A stretch of 64,000 nucleotides of DNA, taken from NCBI RefSeq assembly GCF_003046315.1, contig NZ_PZZP01000001.1, forward strand, positions 2,690,542-2,754,541, given 5' to 3'. The translations under genes and the position numbers were made by a program. Positions 34,408 through 44,400 of the stretch are shown one piece after another. Source of the stretch: Desmospora activa DSM 45169. Its GTDB lineage: Bacteria > Bacillota > Bacilli > Thermoactinomycetales > DSM-45169. The notes under the pieces were generated by a model. It saw only the letters and a program-made list of their open reading frames with translations. It was not told the origin of the DNA and ran no database searches. Numbering within the stretch: position 1 is the first letter of the stretch; every line of letters starts with the position of its first letter.

Positions 34408-35820
34408 TTATTTCGCCAATTCATAGATCGCTTGCGCATAAATGGCCGCTGCGCGCATAAGATCGTCAACATCGATATATTCATCTTTTTGATGAGCCCG
34501 CTCCTCATGCCCAGGGAAGAGAGGGCCAAAGCAAACCCCTGTCTTTAAGGCGCGGGCGTATGTAGCGCCACCGATTGCTAGCGGTTGGGCCGCTTGACCG
34601 GTCTGCTCTTGATAAACCCGCAGCAGTGTCGTCACCAACGGATGTTTGGGCTCCACATAATTGGGCGCTTTGTGATCCACTGCCGTCACAGCTAACCCAT
34701 AAGGAGCCACCCGTTGCTCAACCCGTTGACGAATCGCCTTTTCGTCGCCGGTGATGGGATAGCGAATATTGAGTTCCGCATGTTGTCCTGCGCCTGCCTC
34801 ATAACGAAATACGCCACCGTTAACTGTGAGAGCGCCTACGATTTCGTCGGATTGGGCGATTCCCAGCTTTTCCCCGAAAAAGCTGTCTACCAAGGTATCA
34901 CGTATAAATGCGATATATTTTCCGCCTGCTTCGTCCAACGTAATCGTGCCGAGGAACTCCGCCAGATGATAGGCGGCATTGATGCCTCCATCCGGCTCGG
35001 AGCCGTGGTGGGCTTCTCCTTCCATCACCAGGGTGAGATAATCGTCCGCTTCTTCCGCATACCCACGAATGCCACGCTTCAGCAAATAATCCTGATACTG
35101 CTCCTTTATCGCAAACACATCGCCATCTCCACTTAAGCGGGCACCGGCAGCATCAGGGACCATGTTGGGGCGTTGGCCCGCCTCAAACCGGGATAAAACC
35201 CAATCATCGCCGGAACTTTCCACTGTGGGAGCATCTCCTGCCAGCGTAAGATCGACCAATCCCTTTTCCGCCGTAATCAGGGGAAAATCCGCATCGGGGG
35301 TGAAGCCCATCTCCGGCATCGCTTCCCGCTCAAAGTAGTAATTCATATCCCGCCATTGCGCCTCTTCATCCGTTCCCAAAATCAGACGCACCCGTTTGGA
35401 TAAGGGCAATTCCAACTCCTTCACCAGTTTTAAGGCGAAAAAAGCGGCCATCGCCGGCCCTTTATCATCCTGGGCACCGCGGGCATAAAACTTTCCTTCC
35501 CGAATTTCCGGGGAAAAAGGGGGGCTCGTCCAGCCATCGCCAGTAGGAACCACATCCAAGTGGGCCAATACACCGATCATTTCCTCCCCTTGCCCATGCT
35601 CAATATGGCCCGCATAACCATCCACATTTTTGGTTTTAAATCCGGCGTCTTCCCCTCGCTCCAACATATATTGCAACGCTTCCGCAATCTTCTCACCAAA
35701 GGGAGCCCCTGGCCGAACCGTTGTCTCATCCAACACACTTTCAATCGCGCACAATTGCGTCAGATCACGGAGCAGATCCTCTCGTCGCTTCTCCATTTCC
35801 TGCTGCCAGTTGATATGCAA
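34408..35820 (-). CDS. pepV: Dipeptidase PepV (M20 family)
   Basis: The 470-residue dinuclear-zinc aminopeptidase hydrolyses dipeptides in the cytosol. Zinc motifs: LAHLDVVPTGDGW, the catalytic Asp in that motif, ARGAQDDKGPAMAA and GTDEEAQWRD. A lid domain (about 190-380) precedes the C-terminal LAIGGATYARALKTGVCFGP and HQKDEY. Start TTG with AAGGAGG eight bases upstream. It follows the inositol phosphatase-like gene by 77 bases on the same strand, so cotranscription is likely. Confidence 0.92.
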   Translation of the reverse strand: MHINWQQEMEKRREDLLRDLTQLCAIESVLDETTVRPGAPFGEKIAEALQYMLERGEDAGFKTKNVDGYAGHIEHGQGEEMIGVLAHLDVVPTGDGWTSPPFSPEIREGKFYARGAQDDKGPAMAAFFALKLVKELELPLSKRVRLILGTDEEAQWRDMNYYFEREAMPEMGFTPDADFPLITAEKGLVDLTLAGDAPTVESSGDDWVLSRFEAGQRPNMVPDAAGARLSGDGDVFAIKEQYQDYLLKRGIRGYAEEADDYLTLVMEGEAHHGSEPDGGINAAYHLAEFLGTITLDEAGGKYIAFIRDTLVDSFFGEKLGIAQSDEIVGALTVNGGVFRYEAGAGQHAELNIRYPITGDEKAIRQRVEQRVAPYGLAVTAVDHKAPNYVEPKHPLVTTLLRVYQEQTGQAAQPLAIGGATYARALKTGVCFGPLFPGHEERAHQKDEYIDVDDLMRAAAIYAQAIYELAK

Positions 35821-35897
35821 ACGCGTTTCCTCCTTTTTACATACCGTTAACTACTCCATCACCGAGCGATCCGAGAATTTCACTATCCCATCCCACT

Positions 35898-36722
35898 TTA
35901 TTCAAACCCGGTGGAACCCACCTCTTCCAATAAGCGCAACACATCGTGATGAACATGGCCGTTGGTAGCCAGGATGTGACGAACCCCAAGATCGTAAGGA
36001 CGACCGACGGTATCTGTCACTTGGCCGCCCGCTTCCTCGATCAGGAGCGCTCCCGCCGCCAAATCCCAAGCGTTTAGCTCCAGTTCCCAAAATCCGGTCA
36101 AGCGCCCTGCTGCAATACAGGCTAAGTGTAGAGCAGCAGAACCTGCCGCCCGCACATTGCGCACTTGCGGAGCCAGCTTCAAGATGGCAGCGGTATTCAC
36201 CTGCCGCACCCCGCGGGCATCGGTGGGAAAACCAGTGGCCAGCAGGCTTTCCGATAGGGTACGCTCCTCCGATACCGTAATCCGTTCCCCGTTTAGGTAG
36301 GCCCCTTTTCCTTTTTCCGCCGTAAACAGATCATCTCGTATCGGATCGTAAATAACGCCCACTGTCACTTCCTGCCGCTGTGCAAAGGCGATGGAAACAC
36401 AGAAGAATGGAAAGCCGTGGACAAAGTTGGTCGTTCCGTCGATGGGATCAACAACCCAGAGTGACTCCTGCTCGCGATACTCGGCCAACGCCCGTTTGGA
36501 AGCTTCCACCCCGGCGGCCACCCCTTCTTCCCCGAGAATGGCATGATCGGGATGGTGGGAAAGAATCACTTCCCTTACCAAGGCTTCCGATTTTTTATCC
36601 ACTTCCGTTACCAAATCATGGGCAGAGGATTTGATATCCACCCGTTTGGCTACATCCGCTTTTGCACGGATCAATTCCCCTGCTTTTCGAGCCGCTTCAA
36701 TCGCTGTATCCAATTCCGGCAA
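35898..36722 (-). CDS. Inositol monophosphatase family protein
   Basis: The 274-residue Mg-dependent, lithium-sensitive-type phosphatase has GEEG, WVVDPIDGTTNFVHG and LNAWDLAAGALLIEEAGG, which are the three metal and substrate motifs. Substrates in the family include inositol-1-phosphate, fructose-1,6-bisphosphate and PAP. The sequence alone does not choose. Start TTG at 36722 has GGAGGG six bases upstream. A longer frame to 36857 lacks a site. Confidence 0.88.
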   Translation of the reverse strand: MPELDTAIEAARKAGELIRAKADVAKRVDIKSSAHDLVTEVDKKSEALVREVILSHHPDHAILGEEGVAAGVEASKRALAEYREQESLWVVDPIDGTTNFVHGFPFFCVSIAFAQRQEVTVGVIYDPIRDDLFTAEKGKGAYLNGERITVSEERTLSESLLATGFPTDARGVRQVNTAAILKLAPQVRNVRAAGSAALHLACIAAGRLTGFWELELNAWDLAAGALLIEEAGGQVTDTVGRPYDLGVRHILATNGHVHHDVLRLLEEVGSTGFE

Positions 36723-36964
36723 TGCGATCCCTCCACCTTTCGCTTCGAATTGATCCACCTTACTATAACACGGAAAGAAGATGCTCCCCAACTTGGGGAA
36801 GGGATTTTTGAGCCGAAGTGCTCTTCCAGTTTCAATGAAGAATAGCTGTCTAAACATCCCTTAACACATTTTGAGGATCAACTTTTGTACGCAAAACAGG
36901 AGTTAGTACCGCAACAGCGAATTGGATATCATGTGTCGCCAAAAATTTGAAAAGGAGAATGCCC

Positions 36965-37870
36965 ATGCCCAATGTTTGGACTCACATCCTTTTCGGTCGT
37001 GCTGCCCTAGAACGGGCCGAACTTCCGCTTCCAACTGATCCGATTCCCTTCCAACTGGGCTGTCAGGGCCCTGACTTCCTTCTCTATCACAATTTTTGGC
37101 CGTGGAAACGGGAAAACCATGTCAACGAGCTGGGAGAAGCCATCCATCGACGCCACTGTGGTCCATTTCTGATCGATCTAATCGAAGCTTGTGTCGATCA
37201 TCCCAGTATACGGGAGTATGTCTATGGTTTCCTCACTCATCACATCTTGGATCGGCGTTTGCATCCGTATATCGTTTACCATTCCGGAGACGGTAAATAT
37301 AAACATCAAAAGCTTGAGGTGATCATCGACACGTTACTCGCAGAAGGGTTACAAGGTATCCGTACCTGGCGAACCCCGGTCTATCCCCGGATCGATGTAG
37401 GACCTACCCTCCCGCGTCAGTGGGTGGAGATCCTCCATTTTGCCGCTCGCAAACACTTTCCAAAGGAGAGCCGCGCCATCACCCCCGACACTTGGAATGC
37501 AGCCTACCGGGACATGTTAAAAGCATTGCGCCTCTTTTACGACCCTTGGAGCATCAAGTCGGTATTGACTCTGGGTTCAATCTCCCCTTTCCGCTATCGC
37601 CCCATAGACAGCGATACAGACTACCTGAACGAAAGAGAGGCGGAGTGGATACACCCCGCCCAGTCAGATGAAAAGCATCGAGAAAGTTTTTTTACATTGT
37701 GGGAGTCCGCCCTGGAGGAATGCGCCCTTCTCCTATGTCAGACGGATGCTTATTGGAAAGGGAAACTTTCTCTTGAAACCTTATCGCAAAATATCGGCAA
37801 TCTCTCCTACGATACCGGTAAACCCTGTGATTCAGGGCTGAAAAACCGAGTTGCGGAACCGATCGTCTGA
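36965..37870 (+). CDS. Zinc-dependent phospholipase C-like protein
   Basis: The 301-residue protein starts PNVWTHILFGRA and contains CQGPDFLLYHNFWPW, YVYGFLTHHILDRRLHPY and HQKLEVIIDTLL. The spaced His and Asp residues match the zinc site of the phospholipase C/P1 nuclease-like fold. No signal peptide is visible, unlike secreted phospholipases, so the protein belongs to the cytosolic branch of unknown substrate. ATG at 36965 with AAAAGGAG upstream. ATG codons at 36959 and 36947 are less well spaced. Confidence 0.82.
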   Translation: MPNVWTHILFGRAALERAELPLPTDPIPFQLGCQGPDFLLYHNFWPWKRENHVNELGEAIHRRHCGPFLIDLIEACVDHPSIREYVYGFLTHHILDRRLHPYIVYHSGDGKYKHQKLEVIIDTLLAEGLQGIRTWRTPVYPRIDVGPTLPRQWVEILHFAARKHFPKESRAITPDTWNAAYRDMLKALRLFYDPWSIKSVLTLGSISPFRYRPIDSDTDYLNEREAEWIHPAQSDEKHRESFFTLWESALEECALLLCQTDAYWKGKLSLETLSQNIGNLSYDTGKPCDSGLKNRVAEPIV

Positions 37871-38067
37871 CGAACCGCCATCTCTCGATCGAGTGGAAAT
37901 AGCGTTGAACGCCTGCTCTACGTGTTCCGATTTCCGTGGGATCGAGGAGCACCGACGGTGGATCGACACGGAAGCCCGCCTGAAGCAGCGCAGCACGGCG
38001 GGTGATTCCGTTTCCACCTCCTGATTGAAAAGCCGTTCATCACGATAACAGCCACCTTGTCAACCAC
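37871..38067. other. Convergent intergenic region
   Basis: The region between the phospholipase-like gene and the adenine deaminase gene shows no clear terminator or gene. Confidence 0.35.
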
Positions 38068-39837
38068 CTATTTCGCCGTGATCACCAGCGGCACCAAGCG
38101 CTGCCGATCCACGTCGACCAATCCCAGGTCCGTGATTTTGGCCCGTGGGATTACGGGAAGTGTTACGGCGATCAAGCGGTGAATCGGGTTTTTACCCGGC
38201 ATGATCGTCTGTTGTAACCGTTCGACAAAGGTATCGATATCCGGAGCGAGGGCATGGGCTGAGCGCTCACTCATCAACCCAGCCAGGGGCAACGGTAACT
38301 CAGCAATCACCTCGCCAGCGTGCACGGCAATCATACCGCCGTTTTTCTCCCGCAGAAGATTTCCGGCGAGAGCCATATCCGCCGGATCTGTCCCCAAAAC
38401 CGCCAAATGATGGCTATCATGAGCCACCGTCGTCGCGACAGCTCCCGCTACAACCCCATATCCGGCAAGTACTCCGACGAATCGGTTTTGATTGCCACCG
38501 TGGCGATGAAAGACGCCGATCCGATTTAATGGTCCTTTTCGTCCCTGGTAATCCTCCAGCATCACTTCTCCGTTTTGTACCGGCAGTGTTACCGGCATAA
38601 AGTCCGTCGGAATCCCCGGGGCATAGTCATACTCTATTACCCGGATGTCGGCGGTATCGGCAGCCGTATCCACCCGAATGGCAAAATCCTTCGGCTGAAG
38701 CTCTCCAACCCGAACCGTTTCAAAAAAGTACGCCGGTGCCTCTACCCGTGATTGTGGACGGGTCAAGCGGCTCTCCCGTACCACCGCTTTTCCATTTACC
38801 CACACATCGGTGGCTTGCAGCGACTGTAAATCGTTCACCAAGACGATATCAGCCCGATACCCGACGGCAATCGCCCCCAGATCCGATCGGTTGAGACGGC
38901 GGGCGGCGTTTAGGGTACCGTAACGGATTGCATCGATCGGCTCAATCCCCTCTTCAATCAGACGGCGGGCTACATGGTTGATATGCCCCCGTTCCAGCAG
39001 ATGGTTTGCTTTTACATCATCGGAACAGAGACAGACATTGGGCAGATATCCCTTATCCTTGATCGTAGCCGCGATTGGACCCGCATTTAGAGAGAAAGAA
39101 CTTTCGCGAATCTCCACAAACATACCAGCGCGGATTTTCTCCAGCGCTTCTTCCCCTGTGCGGCTTTCGTGGTCCGAGTTTACCCCTGCCATCAAGTACG
39201 CCGATAAATCGCGGCCGGAGACGGTGGGAGCATGGCCTTGCACTGATTTGCCCGATTGCTTCCACGCTGCCAAGATACCCATCATCCGTTCATCCTGCTG
39301 GATGACCCCTGGATAATTCATCACTTCCGCCAAGCCGTCGATTTCCTCCCAGGCGAGCATACGCGCAATCACCGCCGGGGTAAAATCGGCTCCTGCCGTC
39401 TCCAGACCGGGAGCCGACGGAACACAGGAAGGCAGAAAGGTTAGCACCCTGAGATCGAGCTCACGACTGGCCTCCACCATATAGCGAACCCCTTCCTCCC
39501 CCAACACATTGGCGATCTCATGGGGATCCGTCGCCACCGTTGTCGTTCCATGGGGAAGAACCGCTTCCGCATAAGCGGCAGGCGTCAACATACTGCTCTC
39601 AATATGCACATGGGTGTCAATCCAGCCCGGAATGGCAAAGGCGCCGTTACCATCGATCGTGGTGGCGGCGTCGAGGTGTGTTTCGCCAGGAGCAGTCACA
39701 TGGGCGATCCGGTCTTGCTTAATGCCGATGGCGGCGGGGTACACTTCTCCCGTAAACACATTGACCATCTTCACATTTTGGATCGCCACATCCAGTTGAA
39801 CATCTCCCCGTGCGGCAGATATTAAATCATCTTTCAT
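38068..39837 (-). CDS. ade: Adenine deaminase
   Basis: It converts adenine to hypoxanthine and ammonia for purine salvage. The 589-residue amidohydrolase has IDTHVHIESSMLTP, TTTVATDPHEIANVLG, QGHAPTVSG, CSDDVKANHLLERGH and the C-terminal domain with VVATTVAHDSHHLAVLG-like residues. It belongs to the AdeC class, not the adenosine-deaminase-like class. Start ATG at 39837, five bases after the permease stop, with GGAG upstream. An in-frame TTG at 39852 is less likely. Confidence 0.94.
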   Translation of the reverse strand: MKDDLISAARGDVQLDVAIQNVKMVNVFTGEVYPAAIGIKQDRIAHVTAPGETHLDAATTIDGNGAFAIPGWIDTHVHIESSMLTPAAYAEAVLPHGTTTVATDPHEIANVLGEEGVRYMVEASRELDLRVLTFLPSCVPSAPGLETAGADFTPAVIARMLAWEEIDGLAEVMNYPGVIQQDERMMGILAAWKQSGKSVQGHAPTVSGRDLSAYLMAGVNSDHESRTGEEALEKIRAGMFVEIRESSFSLNAGPIAATIKDKGYLPNVCLCSDDVKANHLLERGHINHVARRLIEEGIEPIDAIRYGTLNAARRLNRSDLGAIAVGYRADIVLVNDLQSLQATDVWVNGKAVVRESRLTRPQSRVEAPAYFFETVRVGELQPKDFAIRVDTAADTADIRVIEYDYAPGIPTDFMPVTLPVQNGEVMLEDYQGRKGPLNRIGVFHRHGGNQNRFVGVLAGYGVVAGAVATTVAHDSHHLAVLGTDPADMALAGNLLREKNGGMIAVHAGEVIAELPLPLAGLMSERSAHALAPDIDTFVERLQQTIMPGKNPIHRLIAVTLPVIPRAKITDLGLVDVDRQRLVPLVITAK

Positions 39838-39841
39838 CCAA

Positions 39842-41152
39842 TCACGCTCCAATCAGCCACAGATAGTAGATAAGCGGGATACAGAGAATAAACAAACCTA
39901 CTGGGATTTCGCGGATTTTTCCCATCACGATTTTGATGATCACATACGCCAGCACTCCAAACACAATCCCGTTGGCGATACTGAAGGTAAAGCCCGTGAC
40001 GAGAACCGTCAGAAACGCGACCATTGATTCATCCGTCCGCTCAAAATCGATCCCTTTAAGGGAAGAGAGCATTGTCAATCCGATGACGATCAGCGCCGGA
40101 GCAGTCGCCTCATTGGGAATGATAAGGAAAATCGGGGTTAACAGGAGTCCGATGAGGAAGAAAAAGCCCGTCGAAATCGCCGTCAACCCGGTCCGTCCCC
40201 CAGCTTCTACCCCGCTGGCGGATTCGATGTAAGTGGTGACCGTCGTCAACCCCGCCATCGACCCTACCATGGTCGCCACGGAATCGACCATAAAAGGCTT
40301 TTTGATATCAGGCAGATCCCCGTTTTCATCCAGGAGACCCGCTTTGCCACCGACGCCCAACACCGTTCCCATCGTGGAGAAAAAATCTCCCGTAAAAAAG
40401 GTAAATACCAACGGGATAAAAGAAAGCTTTAATGCGGACAGCCAATCCACCTGAAACAGAATCGGTGCCGGGTTTGGCGGCAGCTGAAAAAGCGCCTCCG
40501 GTAGCTTCGCCAATCCCAAGGGGATCCCGATCAGAGTCGTCAAGACGATTCCATATAAGACCGCTCCTTTTACCCCACGAGCCATCAAGCCAAAAATGAC
40601 CACCAAACCAAAAACGGCCAACAACACTGAAGGATTGTGAAAACTGGCCAGGGTCAAACTGTTGCCAGCCTCATTCACAACCACAATTCCTGCATTTTTT
40701 AAGCCCAAACCGGCGATAAAAATGCCGACGGCGGCCCCGATCGCCAGTTTGATGTTTTTGGGGAGCATGTTGGCGATCGCCTCCCGCACCCCAAACAACG
40801 TCAACAGGAAAAAAATCGTGCCCGAAATAAAGACCATACCCAGTGCAGTCTGCCACGTCGCTAATCCACCTGCGACGATGGTGTAGGCAAAGAAGGCATT
40901 CCCCCCCATCGCTGGTGCCAAGGCAAAGGGACGGTTTGTATAGAAGCCCATAATGATGGAAAAGAGCGCGGAAATCAGCAGTGTTGAAACCATCACCGGC
41001 CCTGCAGGCATCCCCGCATCCCCCATCAGGTTGGGCTGAACGATGATAATATAGGCCATGGTGACAAACGTAGTCAAACCGGCCAAAAACTCCGTCCGCA
41101 ACGAAGTCCCGTGATGCTTTAGATTAAAACGCCTTTCCAACCAAGTGTTCAT
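39842..41152 (-). CDS. NCS2-family purine permease (AzgA type)
   Basis: The 436-residue transporter with about 14 membrane segments has the AzgA/PbuG signatures: an N-terminal RTEFLAGLTTFVTMAYIIIV, ALAPAMGGNAFFAYT and GDFFSTMGTVLGV. Members import adenine, guanine or hypoxanthine with protons. Direct linkage to adenine deaminase suggests adenine. ATG with AGGAGCG about 11 bases upstream. No purine riboswitch is recognisable in the 110 bases before it. Confidence 0.9.
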   Translation of the reverse strand: MNTWLERRFNLKHHGTSLRTEFLAGLTTFVTMAYIIIVQPNLMGDAGMPAGPVMVSTLLISALFSIIMGFYTNRPFALAPAMGGNAFFAYTIVAGGLATWQTALGMVFISGTIFFLLTLFGVREAIANMLPKNIKLAIGAAVGIFIAGLGLKNAGIVVVNEAGNSLTLASFHNPSVLLAVFGLVVIFGLMARGVKGAVLYGIVLTTLIGIPLGLAKLPEALFQLPPNPAPILFQVDWLSALKLSFIPLVFTFFTGDFFSTMGTVLGVGGKAGLLDENGDLPDIKKPFMVDSVATMVGSMAGLTTVTTYIESASGVEAGGRTGLTAISTGFFFLIGLLLTPIFLIIPNEATAPALIVIGLTMLSSLKGIDFERTDESMVAFLTVLVTGFTFSIANGIVFGVLAYVIIKIVMGKIREIPVGLFILCIPLIYYLWLIGA

Positions 41153-41263
41153 TGTCTACAATCGCTCCTCGTGTTCCTCTTGCTGTATTTTTCCCCATTC
41201 GTATTGAGGATAATGAGTATGCTAATATTTGTCGAGATAATGGATTCTATTTTTAATAGGTAA

Positions 41264-41296
41264 ATAAAAACAGAACGCCGCAAGTTCGGCGTTCTA
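41264..41296 (-). terminator. Terminator after the phosphate transporter gene
   Basis: On the minus strand AGAACGCCG pairs with CGGCGTTCT around six bases, followed by GTTTTTATTT. Confidence 0.9.
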
Positions 41297-41306
41297 TTTA
41301 AAACCG

Positions 41307-42299
41307 TTATTCAAGCACTTGTAGCACTTGATAAACCAGGTATGCCATCACAGCGGTGCCCGGTAGCGTAAAAATCCAGGCATAGAGAATCTTGCCGGCG
41401 ATGCCCCAGCGGACGCCTTTTGCCCGTTCAGACAACCCCACACCAATGATGGACCCGGTAATGGTGTGGGTGGTGCTAACCGGTACCCCGATCCGGGCTA
41501 CAGTGGTCAAAAGCAGCGCCGCCGCCGTCTCGGCAGCAAAGCCATGGGGCGTTTCTAAGTGATTGAGACGCATGCCCAAAGTCTTAATCACCTTCCATCC
41601 GCCGTAAGCGGTTCCCAAAGCCATCACCAAGCCGGAGGAGAGGATGACCCAGAACGGCACTTCCACCGAAGACTGGAACCCACCCGCAACCAGCGCCAGC
41701 GTAATGACCCCCATCACCTTTTGCGCATCGGCGGTTCCATGGCTAAAAGCCATAAAGCCCGCGGAAAAAATCTGCAGGGGGCGGAAGATGCGCTTCACCC
41801 TGGATTGAGGCTGATTGGCAAACCAAGCACGAATCAATTTCATCATTAGGAACGATACCAGTCCACCCAACAGCGGTGAAAGCAACATCGCTCCTAAAAT
41901 CAGCATCACGCCGTTCACCTGGATCACTGCCATGCCCTTATAGGCAAATGCCGCTCCAATCAAAGCACCCATCAACCCGTGGGAAGCACTTACCGGCAAT
42001 CCAAACAGCGTCATCACCGCATTCCAGAGAGTGGCGGCAATCAGTGTAGCGGCGATCACCAGCATCGTCACATTATGCGGATCGACGATCCCTTCCCCGA
42101 TCATTTTTGCCACAGCGGTCGAGAAGAAAGCGCCGGCCAGATTGAGGACCGCCGCCATCGTAACCGCCTTCATCGGGGTCAAGGTCCGGGTGCCGATCAC
42201 CGTAGCCACTGCATTTGCTGAGTCGTTCCATCCATTGGTAAAATCAAAGATGAGAGCAAGAACGACGACAAATATGATCAGCACGACCGGATCAAGCAT
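41307..42299 (-). CDS. pit: Pit-family low-affinity inorganic phosphate transporter
   Basis: The 330-residue protein has the inverted-repeat PiT signatures: FDFTNGWNDSANAVATVIGT near the N-terminus, SASHGLMGALIG, MAFSHGTADAQKVMGV and VSTTHTITGSIIGVGL. It imports phosphate (possibly as a metal-phosphate complex) with protons. The start overlaps the upstream DUF47 gene by eight bases, the normal pair in Bacillota. Confidence 0.93.
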   Translation of the reverse strand: MLDPVVLIIFVVVLALIFDFTNGWNDSANAVATVIGTRTLTPMKAVTMAAVLNLAGAFFSTAVAKMIGEGIVDPHNVTMLVIAATLIAATLWNAVMTLFGLPVSASHGLMGALIGAAFAYKGMAVIQVNGVMLILGAMLLSPLLGGLVSFLMMKLIRAWFANQPQSRVKRIFRPLQIFSAGFMAFSHGTADAQKVMGVITLALVAGGFQSSVEVPFWVILSSGLVMALGTAYGGWKVIKTLGMRLNHLETPHGFAAETAAALLLTTVARIGVPVSTTHTITGSIIGVGLSERAKGVRWGIAGKILYAWIFTLPGTAVMAYLVYQVLQVLE

Positions 42300-42915
42300 A
42301 TTTCAATACCACGCTTTCCAAAACGTCCGCCAAGTCTTCGGCAGTATCCGTTACGGCTTCCAACTGTTCATACAGCTCTTTCATCTTGATCAACTCAATC
42401 GGATCTGTCGGGTTTTCAAACAATGAACCCACCGATTCACGCATCAGTCGATCAGCCTGGTTCTCCAGCATATTGATTTCCACAGCTTGGTTTTGGATGG
42501 TGGTATAATCCTTTTTTTCTAGGGCGATAAAAGCTTCTTGCAAGTGTTCAGCCAATTTCTCCAGAATTTCTGCGAACTGCATCAAATACGGGGTTGTTTG
42601 TTCCACATGACAGTACACAAAGCGAGAGGCACACGCTTCCACCCCATCGAGAACATCGTCCAACTTCACCGCCAATTGCAGGATATCTTCCCGATCCAAC
42701 GGTGTCACAAAGGTTTGATTTAACTCCCGCAGCAGGATATGTGTATAATCGTCCCCTTTGTTCTCCAAGTCCTTCAGTTTCTCGGCATACTCTTCCTTAT
42801 GGTCTAAGGTCTCCACATTTTGTCGAAACAGCTGCATCGCTTCGACAATGTTTCCCGACGCTTCCACCAGTGTCTGGTAGAACACCGAGTCCTTTGACCG
42901 CTGAAAACCGAACAA
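42292..42915 (-). CDS. DUF47/PhoU-like phosphate transport accessory protein
   Basis: The protein of about 207 residues is an all-helical PhoU-like bundle with LENKGDDYTHILLRELNQTFVTPLDREDI, the family hallmark, and the second repeat LENQADRLMRESVGSLF. It associates with Pit transporters and probably regulates them. The start is ambiguous: TTG at 42915 is eight bases after AGGGGG, and TTG at 42921 only two. Confidence 0.9.
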   Translation of the reverse strand: MFGFQRSKDSVFYQTLVEASGNIVEAMQLFRQNVETLDHKEEYAEKLKDLENKGDDYTHILLRELNQTFVTPLDREDILQLAVKLDDVLDGVEACASRFVYCHVEQTTPYLMQFAEILEKLAEHLQEAFIALEKKDYTTIQNQAVEINMLENQADRLMRESVGSLFENPTDPIELIKMKELYEQLEAVTDTAEDLADVLESVVLKYA

Positions 42916-42921
42916 CAGCAA

Positions 42922-43228
42922 TTCCCCCTATACCGTGGCTTTTACAAAACCAATAAGGTATCTATACGTCTTTTTCATTAATCTTATCCTATAATAATTG
43001 TTTTTTGATCAATTGCAAACCACCTTTGTAAATTCGACAAAATTAATCCGTTCCTTCTTATCCTGCGTCAAAACAGTGCTTCAATCCCTATTTTCAAAGG
43101 GATTTACCTGTTTCCGTATTTAGCGATAATCCCTGGATCACCGCATTCGGCGTATCTTTAAAATTTTACCAATCCAGAGGAAAGAGGCGGAAGACGGAGA
43201 ACAGCCCCGCTCACTTTGCCTTCAACCA
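42922..43228. other. Intergenic region upstream of the DUF47-pit pair
   Basis: A/T-rich near 42960-43040, which should hold the promoter of the DUF47-pit operon. No gene or recognisable RNA is seen. Confidence 0.35.
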
Positions 43229-43259
43229 AAAGCTGCTGACAAAAGTCAGCAGCTTTTTT
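43229..43259. terminator. Terminator downstream of the sugar dehydrogenase
   Basis: AAAGCTGCTGAC pairs with GTCAGCAGCTTT around AAAA. On the minus strand it lies 46 bases after the sugar dehydrogenase stop. The longer T-run is on the plus strand. Confidence 0.85.
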
Positions 43260-43305
43260 ACAACTACGATCGATTTCCGCTTTATCACACATACTGCTCC
43301 CGTTG

Positions 43306-44400
43306 TCACTTCCCCTTCGATCCGGGCCAATTAAGCAAGCGATCATCCGCATCTTGGGGAGTACCGCGACCATCGGTGTTATTGGTCAGGATATAGAAGG
43401 AACCATCCGATGCAGGGATAATATCCCGCAGCCGCCCTTCCCCCTCCAGTTTTAATTCCGTCTGTTCCCCATCGGGGGAGAAGGATCGCATCTGTTGTCC
43501 GCGAAGCCCGGCCACCCATAACTTTTGAGCGGCATAGGCCAAGCCTGAAGGTGCCCAGGTATCGGTGCCCGAATGATAAAGAGGCGTTTCCATTCCTTCT
43601 TTTTCCTCATCGCCGACAATTTCCGGCCAACCGTAATTTTTGCCCGGCTCAATTCGGTTGATTTCATCATGGGCGGTGGGACCGTGTTCCGAGCTGTACA
43701 ACTGTCCTCCCTCGTCCCAGGCTAACCCCTGTGGATTACGGTGGCCGTATGAGTAAACAAGGGAGTCGGAAATCGGATTATCCGTGGGAATGCTTCCATC
43801 CAGCTCCATCCGCAAAATCTTGCCGCCGAGATTTTCCCGATCCTGTGCAATCTCTTCGATGTTTGCATCGCCGGTCGTGATATAGAGTTTCTCATCTGGG
43901 CCGATTTTGATGCGACCGCCATTGTGAATACCTGCACCCGGGATCTTCTCAATCAACACATCCGATTCCTCCCAGGCGTCATCCGCCTCTTCCAACCGTA
44001 CCACCCGGTTATAGATCTCCCCATCGCTACGATAAGTGTGATAAGCGAATACAGCGCGACTCTCCTCAAAATCCGGTGCCGGTTCCAACCCGAGGAATCC
44101 CCCTTCACCCTGATGAAGTACCTCGTGTTGCAACTTTACTCCTTTTCGTACCGGATCTTGCCCGTTTTTGGGCACTTCCACAATCGCTCCCTCCCGCTCA
44201 CTCACCAACAGGGAATCATCCGTTTCCACCACCGACCAGGGAATATCCAGGCTATCTGCCACTACTTCCAAATCCGCCTCAGCCGACGGGGTTTTCTCGC
44301 CTTCTTCCGCTTCACCACTTCTGCCTCCCCCATCTGTGCTAGGGGAACAACCAACCAAGGCAAGCAGACAGACCAAGGACCACAACCCTATGCGCTTCAT
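43306..44400 (-). CDS. Lipoprotein PQQ-type glucose/sorbosone dehydrogenase
   Basis: The 364-residue protein has a lipobox (LLALVGCS), a Gly/Glu-rich linker and a six-bladed propeller of the GSDH family, with LLVSEREGAIVEV, GEGGFLGLEPAPDF, GAGIHNGGRIKIGPD, YITTGDAN, YSYGHRNPQGLAW and SEHGPTAHDEIN. Such enzymes oxidise aldoses with PQQ or related cofactors. PQQ synthesis is rare in Bacillota, so the true cofactor is uncertain. ATG at 44400 with AAAGGAG upstream. Monocistronic. Confidence 0.88.
   Translation of the reverse strand: MKRIGLWSLVCLLALVGCSPSTDGGGRSGEAEEGEKTPSAEADLEVVADSLDIPWSVVETDDSLLVSEREGAIVEVPKNGQDPVRKGVKLQHEVLHQGEGGFLGLEPAPDFEESRAVFAYHTYRSDGEIYNRVVRLEEADDAWEESDVLIEKIPGAGIHNGGRIKIGPDEKLYITTGDANIEEIAQDRENLGGKILRMELDGSIPTDNPISDSLVYSYGHRNPQGLAWDEGGQLYSSEHGPTAHDEINRIEPGKNYGWPEIVGDEEKEGMETPLYHSGTDTWAPSGLAYAAQKLWVAGLRGQQMRSFSPDGEQTELKLEGEGRLRDIIPASDGSFYILTNNTDGRGTPQDADDRLLNWPGSKGK

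Noticed and set aside
41153..41263. Purine riboswitch or PurR box upstream of the adenine permease
   Set aside because: No purine-aptamer core or convincing paired CGAA boxes could be found.
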